Below are positions 1 through 10,100 of a stretch of 64,000 nt of DNA, one piece after another. Position 1 is the first letter of the stretch. Each line of letters begins with the position of its first letter. The notes under the pieces are model-generated. The model worked only from the letters and a program-made list of their open reading frames with translations. It made no database searches and was not told the origin of the DNA. The position numbers were made by a program, and so were the translations under genes. Origin of the DNA: Puniceicoccales bacterium (GTDB lineage: Bacteria > Verrucomicrobiota > Verrucomicrobiia > Opitutales > JAIRLM01). The stretch is from positions 1 to 64,000 of the forward strand of contig JAISOW010000002.1 in the NCBI GenBank assembly GCA_031275345.1, written 5' to 3'.

Positions 1-38
1 CGTTGCCGGCCGACGTATCCTGCCAGGCCAGACAAAAT

Positions 39-67
39 TTTGGTTTTACGGCTGCCAGCGCTATAAT
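39..67 (+). promoter_or_regulatory. Putative sigma-70-like promoter
   Basis: A perfect TATAAT box lies at 62-67. A weaker -35 candidate, TTGGTT, lies at 40-45, giving a 16-base spacer. Transcription would begin near 74, about 60-70 bases before the first gene of the window, on the same strand. This is a motif match only. Confidence 0.45.
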
Positions 68-135
68 TTGCGCAACTTCTCCTATCCGAGGGTAGCCGAC
101 AGCGGCAAAATGTCTTGCACTTTTTAGTAAAATAG

Positions 136-1191
136 TTGACAATAGTGGCTGTGGAGTTTGCGGATAAGAATCTTGTCGAGGCGGCCCGCATCCCAATCGC
201 CGAAGTACGGGTCCTTGGCTGCGTAAGGGATTTTGTTTCAAGCCTGGTGATCGCAGTGGTGTGCTTCACGCTTCCCTTATTGCTGCTGGCCTTTTGCATG
301 GCTTCCTGGCCAGTGACGATCTGTGGACTGATAGCTTCCGGATTCATGTCGATCACCATCATCTGCTGTCAAATCCATGCCCTATGCCGTGCCAAACGGG
401 AAAAGTCTATGGCACTGCAAGCCAATTTGCCGGAGACAACCAACCAGCTTTCGACGCCACTTTCCATCTCACAATTTATCAATTGCGAACCGCCAACACC
501 CAGTTCCTCATCCATTCTTTCGGACATTTCTCCGTCCCAAGCCAACGCGTTGGGCAACTACGTGCGGGCATCGACGGAACGTTCCGCCATACTGCGCGGC
601 TTGCCTGCAAAAATCCTGACCGTTGCCTGTGCCTGTGCGCTGGCTGTCATTACCATTGCCTGTGGATTTGTCGCATGGCCAGCCGCCCTTATCAGCCTTT
701 GCTTGGATCTTGCCATTGGAATGGCCAGCATTGGCTATGCCATTATTTCGTACCGCAGATACGGACGGGAAATGACAGAAGCGCAGATCAAGTGGGGTGA
801 GCCTGCGGATATCACGGAAGGAAATTTATCGCAATCAACTGCCACCGTACTCAGCTCAACGGCCCATGACGTGTCAAAGGCGCAGACGCTCTGGTCGGCT
901 CTGATTGACGGTGCCCTTGCCGTTGGCCAATTGCTTATCGTGCTATGTGCCACAATTTTCCGCATTAGCTTTCTTCCCCTGACGGCGGCAAATGCCATTT
1001 CCGGCACCGTAAAGAGCGTGGCCTACTTTTTTTTGGCGGCGTACCATGCAATTCGCGCAGGAAAATTAAAAGAACGAAGTAGGGACGTACAGCGCGGATT
1101 GAAGAAAATTCTTTTCAAAAACAAACACCCTAACGACAGAGGCACAGTCCTCAATTCATCGGATACTCCGACTTCTTCCCAGCCTGGATGA
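136..1191 (+). CDS. Putative inclusion-membrane-like protein with three bilobed hydrophobic domains
   Basis: I recognise no enzymatic family. The 351-residue product has three paired hydrophobic stretches, at about residues 34-80, 160-205 and 255-303, separated by polar Ser/Thr-rich linkers. Lobes one and two resemble each other (both carry a WP turn followed by a Leu/Ile helix ending in a Ser-Ile pair), which suggests an internal duplication. There is no cleavable signal peptide. Bilobed hydrophobic domains are the hallmark of chlamydial Inc proteins, which are T3SS substrates inserted into the host vacuole membrane. The T3SS genes near 57-61 kb make that reading attractive, but it is inference; an ordinary inner-membrane protein is the alternative. 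The longest frame starts at TTG 136, and GTG 145 or GTG 151 are equally possible. The 3' end overlaps the convergent CNNM gene by 41 bases. Confidence 0.6.
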   Translation: MTIVAVEFADKNLVEAARIPIAEVRVLGCVRDFVSSLVIAVVCFTLPLLLLAFCMASWPVTICGLIASGFMSITIICCQIHALCRAKREKSMALQANLPETTNQLSTPLSISQFINCEPPTPSSSSILSDISPSQANALGNYVRASTERSAILRGLPAKILTVACACALAVITIACGFVAWPAALISLCLDLAIGMASIGYAIISYRRYGREMTEAQIKWGEPADITEGNLSQSTATVLSSTAHDVSKAQTLWSALIDGALAVGQLLIVLCATIFRISFLPLTAANAISGTVKSVAYFFLAAYHAIRAGKLKERSRDVQRGLKKILFKNKHPNDRGTVLNSSDTPTSSQPG

Positions 1192-2218
1192 CGCGTTTTT
1201 TATTCAAAATGCGCAGTCGACGCGCATCGCTGCGGGAAAAATTGGACAGGTCGTCGTATTCGAAAATGTCCTGGCCGATGATGTATTCAAAAATATCCTC
1301 CAGAGTAAGGACGCCAACCGGCCGATGATCTTTGCCATCTTCGACGATGGCAATTTGCTGAAAATGCTGCAGCAAAGTTTCCAGTGCCTGGGAGATTTTG
1401 GCATCTTTTGGGATGACCACCGTTTTGCGCACAAGGGAACTGATGGGACGGCTGTGCTCATCATCGGCCAGAGCTTTTAGCAGGTCACGGCGGCGGACGA
1501 TGCCAATCAAATTGCTCCGCTCCCTTTCATAGACCGGAATGCGCCCGTAGGGAATTTCAGGAAATTTTGCAAAAGCTTCGCCAACGCTCTGATTGGCGGC
1601 GATGGAAAAAATTTTCTTTTGGGCAATTGTCTCCACATCAACGTCATCGAGGGTTAGGGTATGCTCCACCATTGTCCCCTCGATGGATGTTAGGATGCCA
1701 TCCCGCACACCGCGCCGCGCGGTCAGGATGAGAGCTTCGTCGCTGGTGGCATCATTGGCCAATTTTTTTGGCAGAAAAATGTCCACAACCTTGGAGCAAA
1801 CATGGGCAATGGGGAACATGGTCCAGATGAAAATGTGCAATGGAACAACGGTCCATGGCAACAACTTGCGCCGATAATAGATGCCAAGAGTTTTTGGCAA
1901 AATATCGGAAAATATGAAGCCGGTGACGGCGATGGCAATGGAAATTGGCACGAGCATCTGCATCCCAAAAATTGCCACGATGAGCGGGCCCAGCAGCAGG
2001 GAACCGATGGATGTGGCCGAAGAATCCACCGCCAATACCGCTGACAAAGACCGGTCTGGCCTGGATTGATGCTGTTCAAAAATTTTTCCGAGTCGGGGAA
2101 AGCTGCGCTTCAACCATTCCACCTCGGCTACGGTGGCACCGACCAGCACACCTTCCAGCAGGGATGCGGCAAAGGACAGCCCCACCATGAGAAATAGGAT
2201 GAGGGCAAATGCGAACAT
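1151..2218 (-). CDS. CNNM/CBS-domain membrane protein (CorC/HlyC-type transporter)
   Basis: The N-terminal 150 residues hold four hydrophobic segments in the layout of the CNNM (DUF21) domain, including the conserved SDILPKTLG stretch. A tandem CBS pair follows at roughly residues 190-315, with typical IP-V-ER-N-IIGIV and VGVLTLEDIFE sequences. The family exports or regulates divalent cations, chiefly magnesium, at the inner membrane, and the CBS pair binds adenine nucleotides. The product of 355 residues is shorter than members that carry a C-terminal CorC_HlyC domain, and I see no such domain here. The ATG at 2218 begins directly with a membrane segment. It lies just upstream of, and in the same orientation as, the atp/ispH block, with 46 bases after ispH. 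Confidence 0.85.
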   Translation of the reverse strand: MFAFALILFLMVGLSFAASLLEGVLVGATVAEVEWLKRSFPRLGKIFEQHQSRPDRSLSAVLAVDSSATSIGSLLLGPLIVAIFGMQMLVPISIAIAVTGFIFSDILPKTLGIYYRRKLLPWTVVPLHIFIWTMFPIAHVCSKVVDIFLPKKLANDATSDEALILTARRGVRDGILTSIEGTMVEHTLTLDDVDVETIAQKKIFSIAANQSVGEAFAKFPEIPYGRIPVYERERSNLIGIVRRRDLLKALADDEHSRPISSLVRKTVVIPKDAKISQALETLLQHFQQIAIVEDGKDHRPVGVLTLEDIFEYIIGQDIFEYDDLSNFSRSDARRLRILNKKRVIQAGKKSEYPMN

Positions 2219-2264
2219 GGCCGGCCAGAAGGGTCGATCACATCGTAGAATTTTTTACCGGCTG

Positions 2265-3122
2265 TCAATGCCAATTTTGTAGCAACCGCTCCACGGCATC
2301 CACATCTTCGTCCGGCGTAGACGTTCCAGATGCGAGTAGTACCCTCGTTCCGGGAAAAGATGCGCCGGTGGCCAATTCATCCGCATCGGCCACGTGCCGG
2401 GTTGGAAATCCCAGAGCCCGCGCCGCCATGGCAAGCCGCACCGTGTTGGCAGAATTTTTTCCTCCCACCACCACCACCAGATCAAATGTGCACCGTTCCA
2501 GCCAGTCCACCAGTTCGCTTCGACGAATTTTTGTGCTGGTGCAGATCGTGTCGTCCACGATGGTTTTTGGAAAACGCTGCCGCACGGCCAGGGAAATGGC
2601 AAAAAACTCTTCCCAGGCGGCGGTCGTCTGCGCCAAAAGAACGGGCGGTCTACCGGCCGTTGCAGTGAATGACAAATGGTCCAAATCCTTTTCCCGGCGC
2701 ACCACCCGTAAACTTTCTCCACCATGGGCCGCAAGGCCCCTAATTTCCGGATGGTCGGCATCGCCGAAAAGCAACATGGGATGGCCAAGGTGCCGCCAGT
2801 GGCAAATTTTTCCCGCTACCCTGGCCACGTCGGGACAGGTGCCGTCGAACACCGGCCGACCCAGTTGTCTAAGATAGGATCGGCGTTCCGGTGCCACACC
2901 ATGGGCTCCGATGAGGATGCAGTCCGGCGGTTTCCAGCGGCGCTCTTTTCCATCCCACGGCCACACGTGGCGCATTTTTAAGGTTCGCAGCACGGTTGAA
3001 TTGTGCACCAGCTCACCGTCGGTCAAAACGTGCCGTCCCTGGCCGGCCAGGCGCAGCGCCAAATCAACTGCACGCCGCACGCCGCGGCAAAATCCGCAAT
3101 TGCGGCAGCGCGTCACATCCAT
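2265..3122 (-). CDS. ispH: 4-hydroxy-3-methylbut-2-enyl diphosphate reductase
   Basis: This is the last enzyme of the MEP isoprenoid pathway. It reduces HMBPP to IPP and DMAPP with a [4Fe-4S] cluster. The three cluster cysteines are visible in their family contexts: NCGFCRGVRRA near residue 11, DGTCPDV in the middle, and DDTICTSTKIR in the second half. The substrate-binding GELVHN and GGKNSANT segments are present. The ATG at 3122 gives 285 residues and follows atpH by 8 bases. A longer upstream frame would run through atpH and is rejected. Its position directly behind atpH suggests co-transcription with the atpEFH fragment. Confidence 0.92.
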   Translation of the reverse strand: MDVTRCRNCGFCRGVRRAVDLALRLAGQGRHVLTDGELVHNSTVLRTLKMRHVWPWDGKERRWKPPDCILIGAHGVAPERRSYLRQLGRPVFDGTCPDVARVAGKICHWRHLGHPMLLFGDADHPEIRGLAAHGGESLRVVRREKDLDHLSFTATAGRPPVLLAQTTAAWEEFFAISLAVRQRFPKTIVDDTICTSTKIRRSELVDWLERCTFDLVVVVGGKNSANTVRLAMAARALGFPTRHVADADELATGASFPGTRVLLASGTSTPDEDVDAVERLLQNWH

Positions 3123-3130
3123 GGCCCCTT

Positions 3131-3520
3131 CTAGCTGGCAACGGATCCGCCAGCCAGAAATTTGCAAAAAGTGGCGGCAATGGAACATTCCCAGCGCCAA
3201 TCGCCGCAGGTGATGCGGATCCCACCGACCAGTGCGGAGTTTTTTTGGAGAACAAAGCGAACCCTGCGGCCCAAATTTTTGGAAAATTTTTCTTCCAATG
3301 CGGCAACGGTAGCCGGAGCAAGTGTGCCGGCATATTCCAAAATGGCCCGCCGCCGGCGCAGCTCGCCGACAAGTTCCCGCTCCAAATTCGGCAGCAAAAC
3401 TTTGGCAAGCGGTGCCGGCAAAGATTGCAGCTCGCGCAGGCCATCCGCAAACTTCGCAGGGCCAAGGTCCACAAAAAGCGGAGCCAAACGGTTGGCACGG
3501 CGGATGGCGGCAAAGCGCAT
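3131..3520 (-). CDS. atpH: F-type ATP synthase delta subunit, short form
   Basis: The delta (OSCP) subunit links the F1 head to the peripheral stalk. The C-terminal family signature is clear: ALVGGIRITCGDW followed by a short helix, close to the usual GG-I-GD-DGS pattern. The central ELVGELRRRRAILEYAGTL region matches the hinge between the two domains. At 129 residues it is well short of the usual 170-180, so the N-terminal helical domain is reduced. It ends 8 bases before ispH and begins 16 bases after atpF. Confidence 0.8.
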   Translation of the reverse strand: MRFAAIRRANRLAPLFVDLGPAKFADGLRELQSLPAPLAKVLLPNLERELVGELRRRRAILEYAGTLAPATVAALEEKFSKNLGRRVRFVLQKNSALVGGIRITCGDWRWECSIAATFCKFLAGGSVAS

Positions 3521-3536
3521 GGCAAACCTCTGTAAA

Positions 3537-4067
3537 CTATAGTTTTAGCAATGTTTCGGCGGCTTTTTCGGTAAAGGTTGCCATTGATCCGCCCAACAAT
3601 GCTTTCTCTGCCAAGGCTGCCACGTCGGACTTCACAGCCTTCACGGTTTTTTGCAAAACCGCCAGCCGTTCCCGTTCCAGCTGCTCCAATGCCTTGGCAT
3701 TGCGATCGGCCAGTTCTCTGTCGGACCTGGCCCGCTCCTTGGTGGAGATGTCCACCGCCGCCCTACGCGCGTCTTCCACAATGGCATCCGCCCGTTGCGC
3801 AGCATCCCGTAAAAGCGCATCCCGCTCCGCCTCTGTCCGCTGCAGCCGCCGCTGCAGTTCCTCCGCATCCTGTAGGCCTTTGGCAATTCGCCGCCGCCGT
3901 TCGTCCGCCATCGCCAGCAGGGGGCGGAAGGCAAAGCGGTGCAGGACATAGGCAACTACGCAAAAATTGAACGTCTGCGCCAGGAGCAGGGGCCATTCCA
4001 CGTGGAACTCACCAGCAACCCTGGCCAGTGTGCCGGCGGCGATTGGGAAAAAGCTGGACGGCACCAT
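3537..4067 (-). CDS. atpF: F-type ATP synthase b subunit
   Basis: This is the peripheral stalk subunit of F0. The 176-residue product has one N-terminal membrane segment (about 24-50, ending FAFRPLLAM) and then a long charged heptad-rich coiled coil rich in Arg, Glu and Ala. The extension before the membrane helix (residues 1-22) is moderately hydrophobic. It starts 9 bases after the atpE stop codon. Confidence 0.9.
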   Translation of the reverse strand: MVPSSFFPIAAGTLARVAGEFHVEWPLLLAQTFNFCVVAYVLHRFAFRPLLAMADERRRRIAKGLQDAEELQRRLQRTEAERDALLRDAAQRADAIVEDARRAAVDISTKERARSDRELADRNAKALEQLERERLAVLQKTVKAVKSDVAALAEKALLGGSMATFTEKAAETLLKL

Positions 4068-4076
4068 GGCAATCGC

Positions 4077-4349
4077 CTAGGATAGGAAGAGTGCGTAGAA
4101 TGCAATGGCCTCGGCCAGTGCCATGCCAAGAATGGACTGCACCAGCACCTTGCCGGCGGATTCCGGATTGCGGCCAACGGCCTCCGTCGCCTTCATGCCA
4201 ACCAGGGCGACGCTGAACGCGGCGGCCAGGCAACCAAACGCCCCCGTCAAACCCTTGGCAATGTCGCCCGTGAGTTCTCCCAAAATGCTGCCCAGTCCAC
4301 ACGCACCGGCCAACCACCCGGCAAGGCATCCCCCCGCAATAATTCCCAT
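4077..4349 (-). CDS. atpE: F-type ATP synthase c subunit
   Basis: This is the rotor-ring proteolipid. The polar loop RNPESAGK and the second helix with the essential carboxylate (ALAEAIAFYAL) are clear. The first helix carries a looser small-residue pattern (GAFGCLAAAFSVALVG) than the usual GxGxGxGxG motif. About 20 extra hydrophobic residues precede it, giving 90 residues. The residue after the essential Glu is Ala rather than the Ser/Thr of sodium-binding rings, so proton coupling is more likely. The ATG at 4349 was chosen over a much longer frame because the family begins here. The a-subunit gene is not next to it. Confidence 0.85.
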   Translation of the reverse strand: MGIIAGGCLAGWLAGACGLGSILGELTGDIAKGLTGAFGCLAAAFSVALVGMKATEAVGRNPESAGKVLVQSILGMALAEAIAFYALFLS

Positions 4350-4372
4350 TTCACTTCTCCTTTTTTTCGCCG

Positions 4373-5002
4373 CTAGGCCGCCAGCAGGTGGGCAACCAAA
4401 TCTGTTTGCTCCAGTCCGGAAAGGATAAATTGCACCGCCAGGGCAATGAGTATGAGGCCGGATAGGCGAAAGAACAACTTCATTACTGCTGTGCCGAGCC
4501 ACTTTGTCCCCCGCACTGCCAAAAGCAACAGATAGCATGTGACGGCAATGGCGCAGCCAATGGCAAGTAGCAGCCCAAGAATTTGCCATAGACCGGCGGC
4601 GCGACCCGCCTGCAGGATGGCTGCGGAAATCGATGCCGGACCGGTTATGATGGGGACCGCCAGCGGTGTCAAACCAATGTCAGCCAGCTGTTCTCCGCCA
4701 CTACCGTCCTCCAGTGCATCGGAATTGTCCTGGGCACGCAGGATACGAAAGCCAACGATGAGCAGAAGAAATCCTCCGGCAACATGGAACGATGCCATGC
4801 TGATGCCCAAAATGGCAAGTATACGATCGCCGCAAAGGGCAAACACGGAGAGAAGGCAAAATGCTACCCACGACGCGGTGCGGGCCATTGCTTCCCGCCG
4901 TTCCTTTCCGTGGCGAGCTGCCATGGAAACGTAGAGCAAGGCGATGGCAACCGGATTGAGCACGACCAACATCAGTACAACGGAATCTAAAAAATAGCGC
5001 AT
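4373..5002 (-). CDS. MarC-family integral membrane protein
   Basis: The product has 209 residues and about six hydrophobic segments. Family landmarks are the N-terminal LNPVAIALLYVS, the central GFRILRAQ, and LTPLAVPIITGPASISAAI. MarC/YhgN proteins have no firmly established function, and the old link to multiple antibiotic resistance is not supported. It precedes atpE by 23 bases, where an atpB (a subunit) would normally be expected. The start ATG 5002 begins with MRYFLDS. Confidence 0.87.
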   Translation of the reverse strand: MRYFLDSVVLMLVVLNPVAIALLYVSMAARHGKERREAMARTASWVAFCLLSVFALCGDRILAILGISMASFHVAGGFLLLIVGFRILRAQDNSDALEDGSGGEQLADIGLTPLAVPIITGPASISAAILQAGRAAGLWQILGLLLAIGCAIAVTCYLLLLAVRGTKWLGTAVMKLFFRLSGLILIALAVQFILSGLEQTDLVAHLLAA

Positions 5003-5260
5003 AGCAGCTGTCCAGCCGCATGGAGAACCACCCATGGTGGCATTTCATGGAAAAAAAAAGGACTGTCAAGGCAATTGGCCCACTTTTTTGGTACGTTCCA
5101 CGGGCGTTAAAAATTGTTCATGGCACAATGCAGCATTCGTTGCACAGAATGGCTCGATCGGCACGGAATGGGTTGGATGGAGGCCTGACATGGCCACTGC
5201 TAGCAATTCTTTGCACAAAAGCATTGCCCAGGCCACCGCACTGACCTTTGCTAGATAAAG

Positions 5261-7018
5261 ATGAATCGCCCCGTGCCCCGTCTTCTCTTGCAATGGATTT
5301 GGCCCTACCGCTGGATGGCACTGCTGGGCATGGTGCTGACCATACCGGCTGGAAGTTTGGATGCGCTCATCGCCGCCTTTCTCCGCCCCTACGTGGACCA
5401 GGTAATTTTAGGAAAAAATCTGGCCCTATCCACCCAAATTCCGCTGTGCATCATCCTCTTTACCATTGTGCAGGGTGCTCTGACCTATTCTTCCGCCTAC
5501 GTAAATACCTGGGTGGGGAACCGCATCGCCCTGGACGTGCGCAAAATTTTTTTCCACAAACTTCTTTCCCTGGACGGTGCCTACTTCGACGGCGTCCATT
5601 CCGGCGACGTCTTGCTGCGCTTTTCAACGGACGTGGACCTCGCCTGTGCCGGCCTCATACAAAATTTACGCCTCGTTTTTACTCGCATATTTTCCATGTT
5701 CTTTCTTTGCTGCGTTCTTCTCTACAATTCATGGGAATTGGCCATCGTCGCCATTCTCTTCCTGGGCAGTGCATTCTGGCCGATCCGCCTGGTACGGCGT
5801 AAAATTTCCTCGTTGACGCGGACGAATCAGTTTGCCTTGGCCTCATCCGCAGTTTTTTACAATGAATCCTTTGCAGGTAATCGTACCATCGCTGCCTACA
5901 ATTTGCAAAATAATCGGGAAAAAGGCTTTGCCGCGCTGATGGACAATATTTTTTGCATGTCCATGCGCATTTCCCGCCACGCCAACTGGCTTGGCCCCGC
6001 CATGCACCTCATCGTTTCCTTTGGCCTGGCCGGTGTTTTGCTCATGGGGGGATTTCTTGTGGCAAGTGGCGGCATGAGCAGCGGTGCATTCACATCGTTC
6101 ATCGCCTCACTGCTTCTGCTCTATACCCCCATCAAGGGCATGGGCAACAATTTAACGGCATTCCACGGTGCCTTGCTCGCCGCGGGACGGCTGCACGAAT
6201 TGCTGCACTTGCAGCCGCGCATTGCCGTGGAATTTTCCGATGCGGTGGTGGAGCCGCTGCCGTTCCACCGCGACATTACCTTTGAAGATGTATCCTTTTC
6301 CTACCGCAAAAATTTACCCGTACTTTCCGGTGTCCAATTTTCCATACCGGCCGGACAAACGGTTGGCATAGTTGGCAGTTCTGGCAGCGGAAAGTCCACA
6401 TTGATTCATCTGCTGCTTAGAATTTACAACGTCGACGAAGGGCGCATCACACTCGACGGAGAAGACATCCGCAACCTGCCCGTAAATCGTCTGCGCCAGA
6501 GCATGGCCATGGTGTTTCAGGATAATTTTCTATTCTCCGCCTCTATTCGGGAAAACATTCTTTTGGGAAATCCGGATGCCTCGGCCGATGACCTGACAGC
6601 TGCCGTCCGCGCCGCCCTGCTGGAGGATTTTGTTACAACATTGCCCGACGGCCTGGACACCCAGATTGGGGAGCGTGGCATGCTGCTGTCCGGCGGACAG
6701 AAGCAGCGAGTCGCCATTGCCCGGGCCATCCTCAAAAATGCTCCCATTGTCATCTTGGACGAGGCCACAAGTTCGCTGGATAATCGCTCCGAAGCCGTCG
6801 TGCGGAGAGCTTTGCAAAATTTAACAGCTGACCGCACCGTGCTCATCATTGCGCACCGGCTTTCCGCCATAGCACATGCGGATCGCATCCTGGTCCTGGA
6901 GGGTGGACGCATCGTGGAAAGCGGCTCCCATGGAGAACTTTTGGCCGTTTCCGACGGCTTCTACGCCCGTCTATACCGAAACCAAGAAGAAACGACGACA
7001 ACATCGCCATCGTCGTAG
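5261..7018 (+). CDS. ABC exporter, fused TM and ATPase domains (MsbA/lipid-A flippase-like)
   Basis: This is a half-transporter of 585 residues. The first ~310 residues form the six-helix exporter domain. The ATPase domain then shows Walker A GSSGSGKST (near residue 371), the signature LSGGQKQR (near 476), Walker B VILDEATSSLD (near 497) and the H-loop IIAHRLS. It would act as a homodimer in the inner membrane. Lipid A or another lipid is the likely substrate by family resemblance, but sequence alone cannot fix it. It stands alone: 258 bases with no recognisable feature separate it from marC, which runs the other way. Confidence 0.85.
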   Translation: MNRPVPRLLLQWIWPYRWMALLGMVLTIPAGSLDALIAAFLRPYVDQVILGKNLALSTQIPLCIILFTIVQGALTYSSAYVNTWVGNRIALDVRKIFFHKLLSLDGAYFDGVHSGDVLLRFSTDVDLACAGLIQNLRLVFTRIFSMFFLCCVLLYNSWELAIVAILFLGSAFWPIRLVRRKISSLTRTNQFALASSAVFYNESFAGNRTIAAYNLQNNREKGFAALMDNIFCMSMRISRHANWLGPAMHLIVSFGLAGVLLMGGFLVASGGMSSGAFTSFIASLLLLYTPIKGMGNNLTAFHGALLAAGRLHELLHLQPRIAVEFSDAVVEPLPFHRDITFEDVSFSYRKNLPVLSGVQFSIPAGQTVGIVGSSGSGKSTLIHLLLRIYNVDEGRITLDGEDIRNLPVNRLRQSMAMVFQDNFLFSASIRENILLGNPDASADDLTAAVRAALLEDFVTTLPDGLDTQIGERGMLLSGGQKQRVAIARAILKNAPIVILDEATSSLDNRSEAVVRRALQNLTADRTVLIIAHRLSAIAHADRILVLEGGRIVESGSHGELLAVSDGFYARLYRNQEETTTTSPSS

Positions 7019-7116
7019 AGGGATGGGGCAACCCTGTCAAAAAAGCGGGCGGTGCGGACACCACGCAATTCCCAAAAATGTTCCATCTAGATGGCCAGTC
7101 CCATGCTTTTGGACAA

Positions 7117-10100
7117 TTACTTTTTCTTGGCGGTTTTTGATTCCCACATTATCCTTTCCCTGAATAGGCGATCATCACGCACTTTGTCATTCAACCTGCT
7201 GCGACTGCTCGCCCGTTCCCTTGCCTCCATTGCCTTTAGCGTAAGGGAATCCGTTCCTTTCATGCTGCAAGTGAACCCTGTTCTCCTACTTTCACGCGGA
7301 CTGTTGAAGCGCAGCGACATGGAATAGGGAGTAGCCTGCTCGAAATTTTGTGCAGATCTTGTGTGGGTCAAACCTTTGCGAACTTGATGGGTCGGTAACG
7401 ATGAACTCATCCACGGCTTCAGCGTCTGGCTGAGGCTTTTGGAACGAGCCATATGCGTAGCACTCGGACTGGACAGAGCATTCGACTGCGAAGCACCGCC
7501 CCCACCTATTTGTTTATCATCCTTTTCTTCTTTTTTTGTTCCACGATTCTGGACGAATGGAGAGGCATACGGACTCTTAGGCCCATATGTCTCCTCGAGC
7601 GAAGAGAACTCGGAATTCTTGGAATCATCTCCTCTATCTGTGATTCCAGTGAAATAATCTTCTCCAATTCCACGAGTTTGGCCGCCACAAACTCCAACCC
7701 CTTTGATCTCCGGTTTCACTTTTTTTTTTTCGTCCTCTGCATCGGGATGGACGTCTTTAAATGCATCACTATCCACATCTTTCATCTCCTCGACGGGTTC
7801 CCTGTCATCTCCGTCGGAAGAGGCTTTTTCAGATATCTTACTGGCCTTCCCTTCCGCCTCTTCTTTGTTTCCTTGGATAACTACTTTATCGTCTCCGCCT
7901 TCGACGGTAGCTTCGCCTTCGACGGCAGCTTCACCGCTCTTGCCTTCTGCCTTGTTGTTCAAAATGTTGGACTTCTCTTCTTCGCGGCTGTTATCGTAAT
8001 TATCATCATTCTCCTGCATCGAGAGGTCTTCATTTACTTTGCTCTCTTCTTTGTTTTTGTCACTTTCGAAAACTTCGCTATTGCCTCCGCCTTCGCCGGC
8101 AGCTTCGCCTTCGCCGGTAGTTTCACCGCTCTCGCCTTCTTCGATAGCTTCGCCTTCGCCGGTAGTTTCACCGCTCTCGCCTTCTTCGAGAATTTCGTTT
8201 TCTTTTTCGTTCGTGTCGTCTTCTTCTTCGTTCGTGATAACTTCTGCTTCGAAGGAAGGCACAAAGGTTTCTACGGTAATTTGCATGGAGTACGGCGGAT
8301 TTTCAGGTTTAGGGAACCTGTGCAACTCACCAGATTTATCTGACACATAAAATATATACTCCAGATTGCCAGCATCCACATCCACATCGGCGTCTTTGAC
8401 AGGCAGAAACAGTCTGTCGCCGATGCCTTGAATGAGCTGGGTACTCTCATCCATGGAAAGACCGAACCCCTTTCCTTTTACTTCTGGCCAGCAGTTTTCA
8501 TCATCCAATATCTTTCCGAACACTGGATCCTTGCAAAAGGCCTTGATGACATCTTGCGGAATCTCGATATATTGTTCCCCAGATTTGCTATACACATATG
8601 TTGAAAGGATTCTTTCTGAGGCATCGGCATTGAAAGTTTCCTCTTTAAGCTCAGAAGACTTGTCTAGCGGATCGACTACCTGATCGTTTTTTTCATTCGG
8701 CTTATTCTCATTTTCGACGGATTGCGAGCTAGAAGGAGCAGGAGAATGGTGAGAATCAGGGGAGAGAGAGGACGACATATTCAAATCGCCAGCGGGCGAT
8801 ATGCTATCTGGAGTGGCTGGAGTGGTTAGTCTGCTGCTCACATTGCTTTTGTTCTCTTCATTCAAAGAATTCCTACGAGAATGCGTGCTGGTCTGTGATT
8901 GAGTCGCTGTTATCAACAAACTATTGTTGGATAATTCCTCTAGCTTTTCATCATCCTTACTGGAGGAAATGAGGCTTTTGTTGTTCAAAATGTTGGACTC
9001 CTCTTCTATGCGGCTGTTATTGTAGTCATCATCATCCTTCTGCATCGAGAAGTCTTCATTTACTTTGTCCTCTTCTTTTTTTTCGTTATTGTCTTTGTTT
9101 TCTTCGATAACTACTTTATCGCTCTCGCCTTCTTTGAGAATTTCCTCTTTATTGAGAATTTCCTCTTTATTAAGCTCAGAAGACTTGTCTAGCGGATCGA
9201 CTACCTGATCGTTTTCTTTATCCGGCTTATTCTCATTTTCGACGGATTGCGAGCTAGAAGGAGCAGGAGAATGGGGAGAATCAGGGGGAGAGGGCGACGT
9301 ATTCGAATCGGCGGCGGGCAATGTGCTATCTGGAGTGGTTGGTCTGCTGCTCACATTGCTTTCGTTGTCTTCACTCAAAGAATTCCTACGAGAATGCGTG
9401 CTGGCCTGTGATTGAGTCGTTGTTGTCAACAAACCATTGTCGGATGATTTCCCTTCTGTTTGCTTATCATCGGTTTCCACGGAGTCAAATTGCACGAACT
9501 TAAGAATCTTTAATTCCTCCGGCTCGCCAGCGATGGGAGGATAGCAAACCTCCTTATTTTCCAAATGCACTACAAACTGGGCATTTTTTATGCAACCTTC
9601 CTCATAGAACTTATCTACAGATATGTATAGATCACCATTCCTGTCTAATTGCGAAACGAGCCTCTCCTCACCCCGAGTAAGGTCTATTCCCTCTCCCCTT
9701 AAGAACACAACACCTCCACTTGCTCCAAGTGCGGCCCTGAATTGACCATTATTCATGGCTCTAACGAAAAGCTCGTTTGAGATTCGGGCAAACACCCCTC
9801 CCGACGGCCTCAATATCTCAATGTTTGCAATCCCTGTATCTGTCAACTTTGCGTCAGAATGCCTTCTCTTTGCGTCAGAATGCCTGCTACAGGTGCAGGA
9901 GATGGCTGCACCGAACCATTTGCGCGGTCGCTCGAAGAGCAAAAGAACGCCACCAAGGCCGCCCAGCGAAACGACAAAAATAAAGATACGAAGCAACCGG
10001 TCATGGCAGGAAAGATGGCCCGTTTTCACGCCGGCCGTTTTTTGGATGGATGTAGGTTGTTGACTGGATGAACTTAAATTCTCCACTCGGGAACTTGAAC

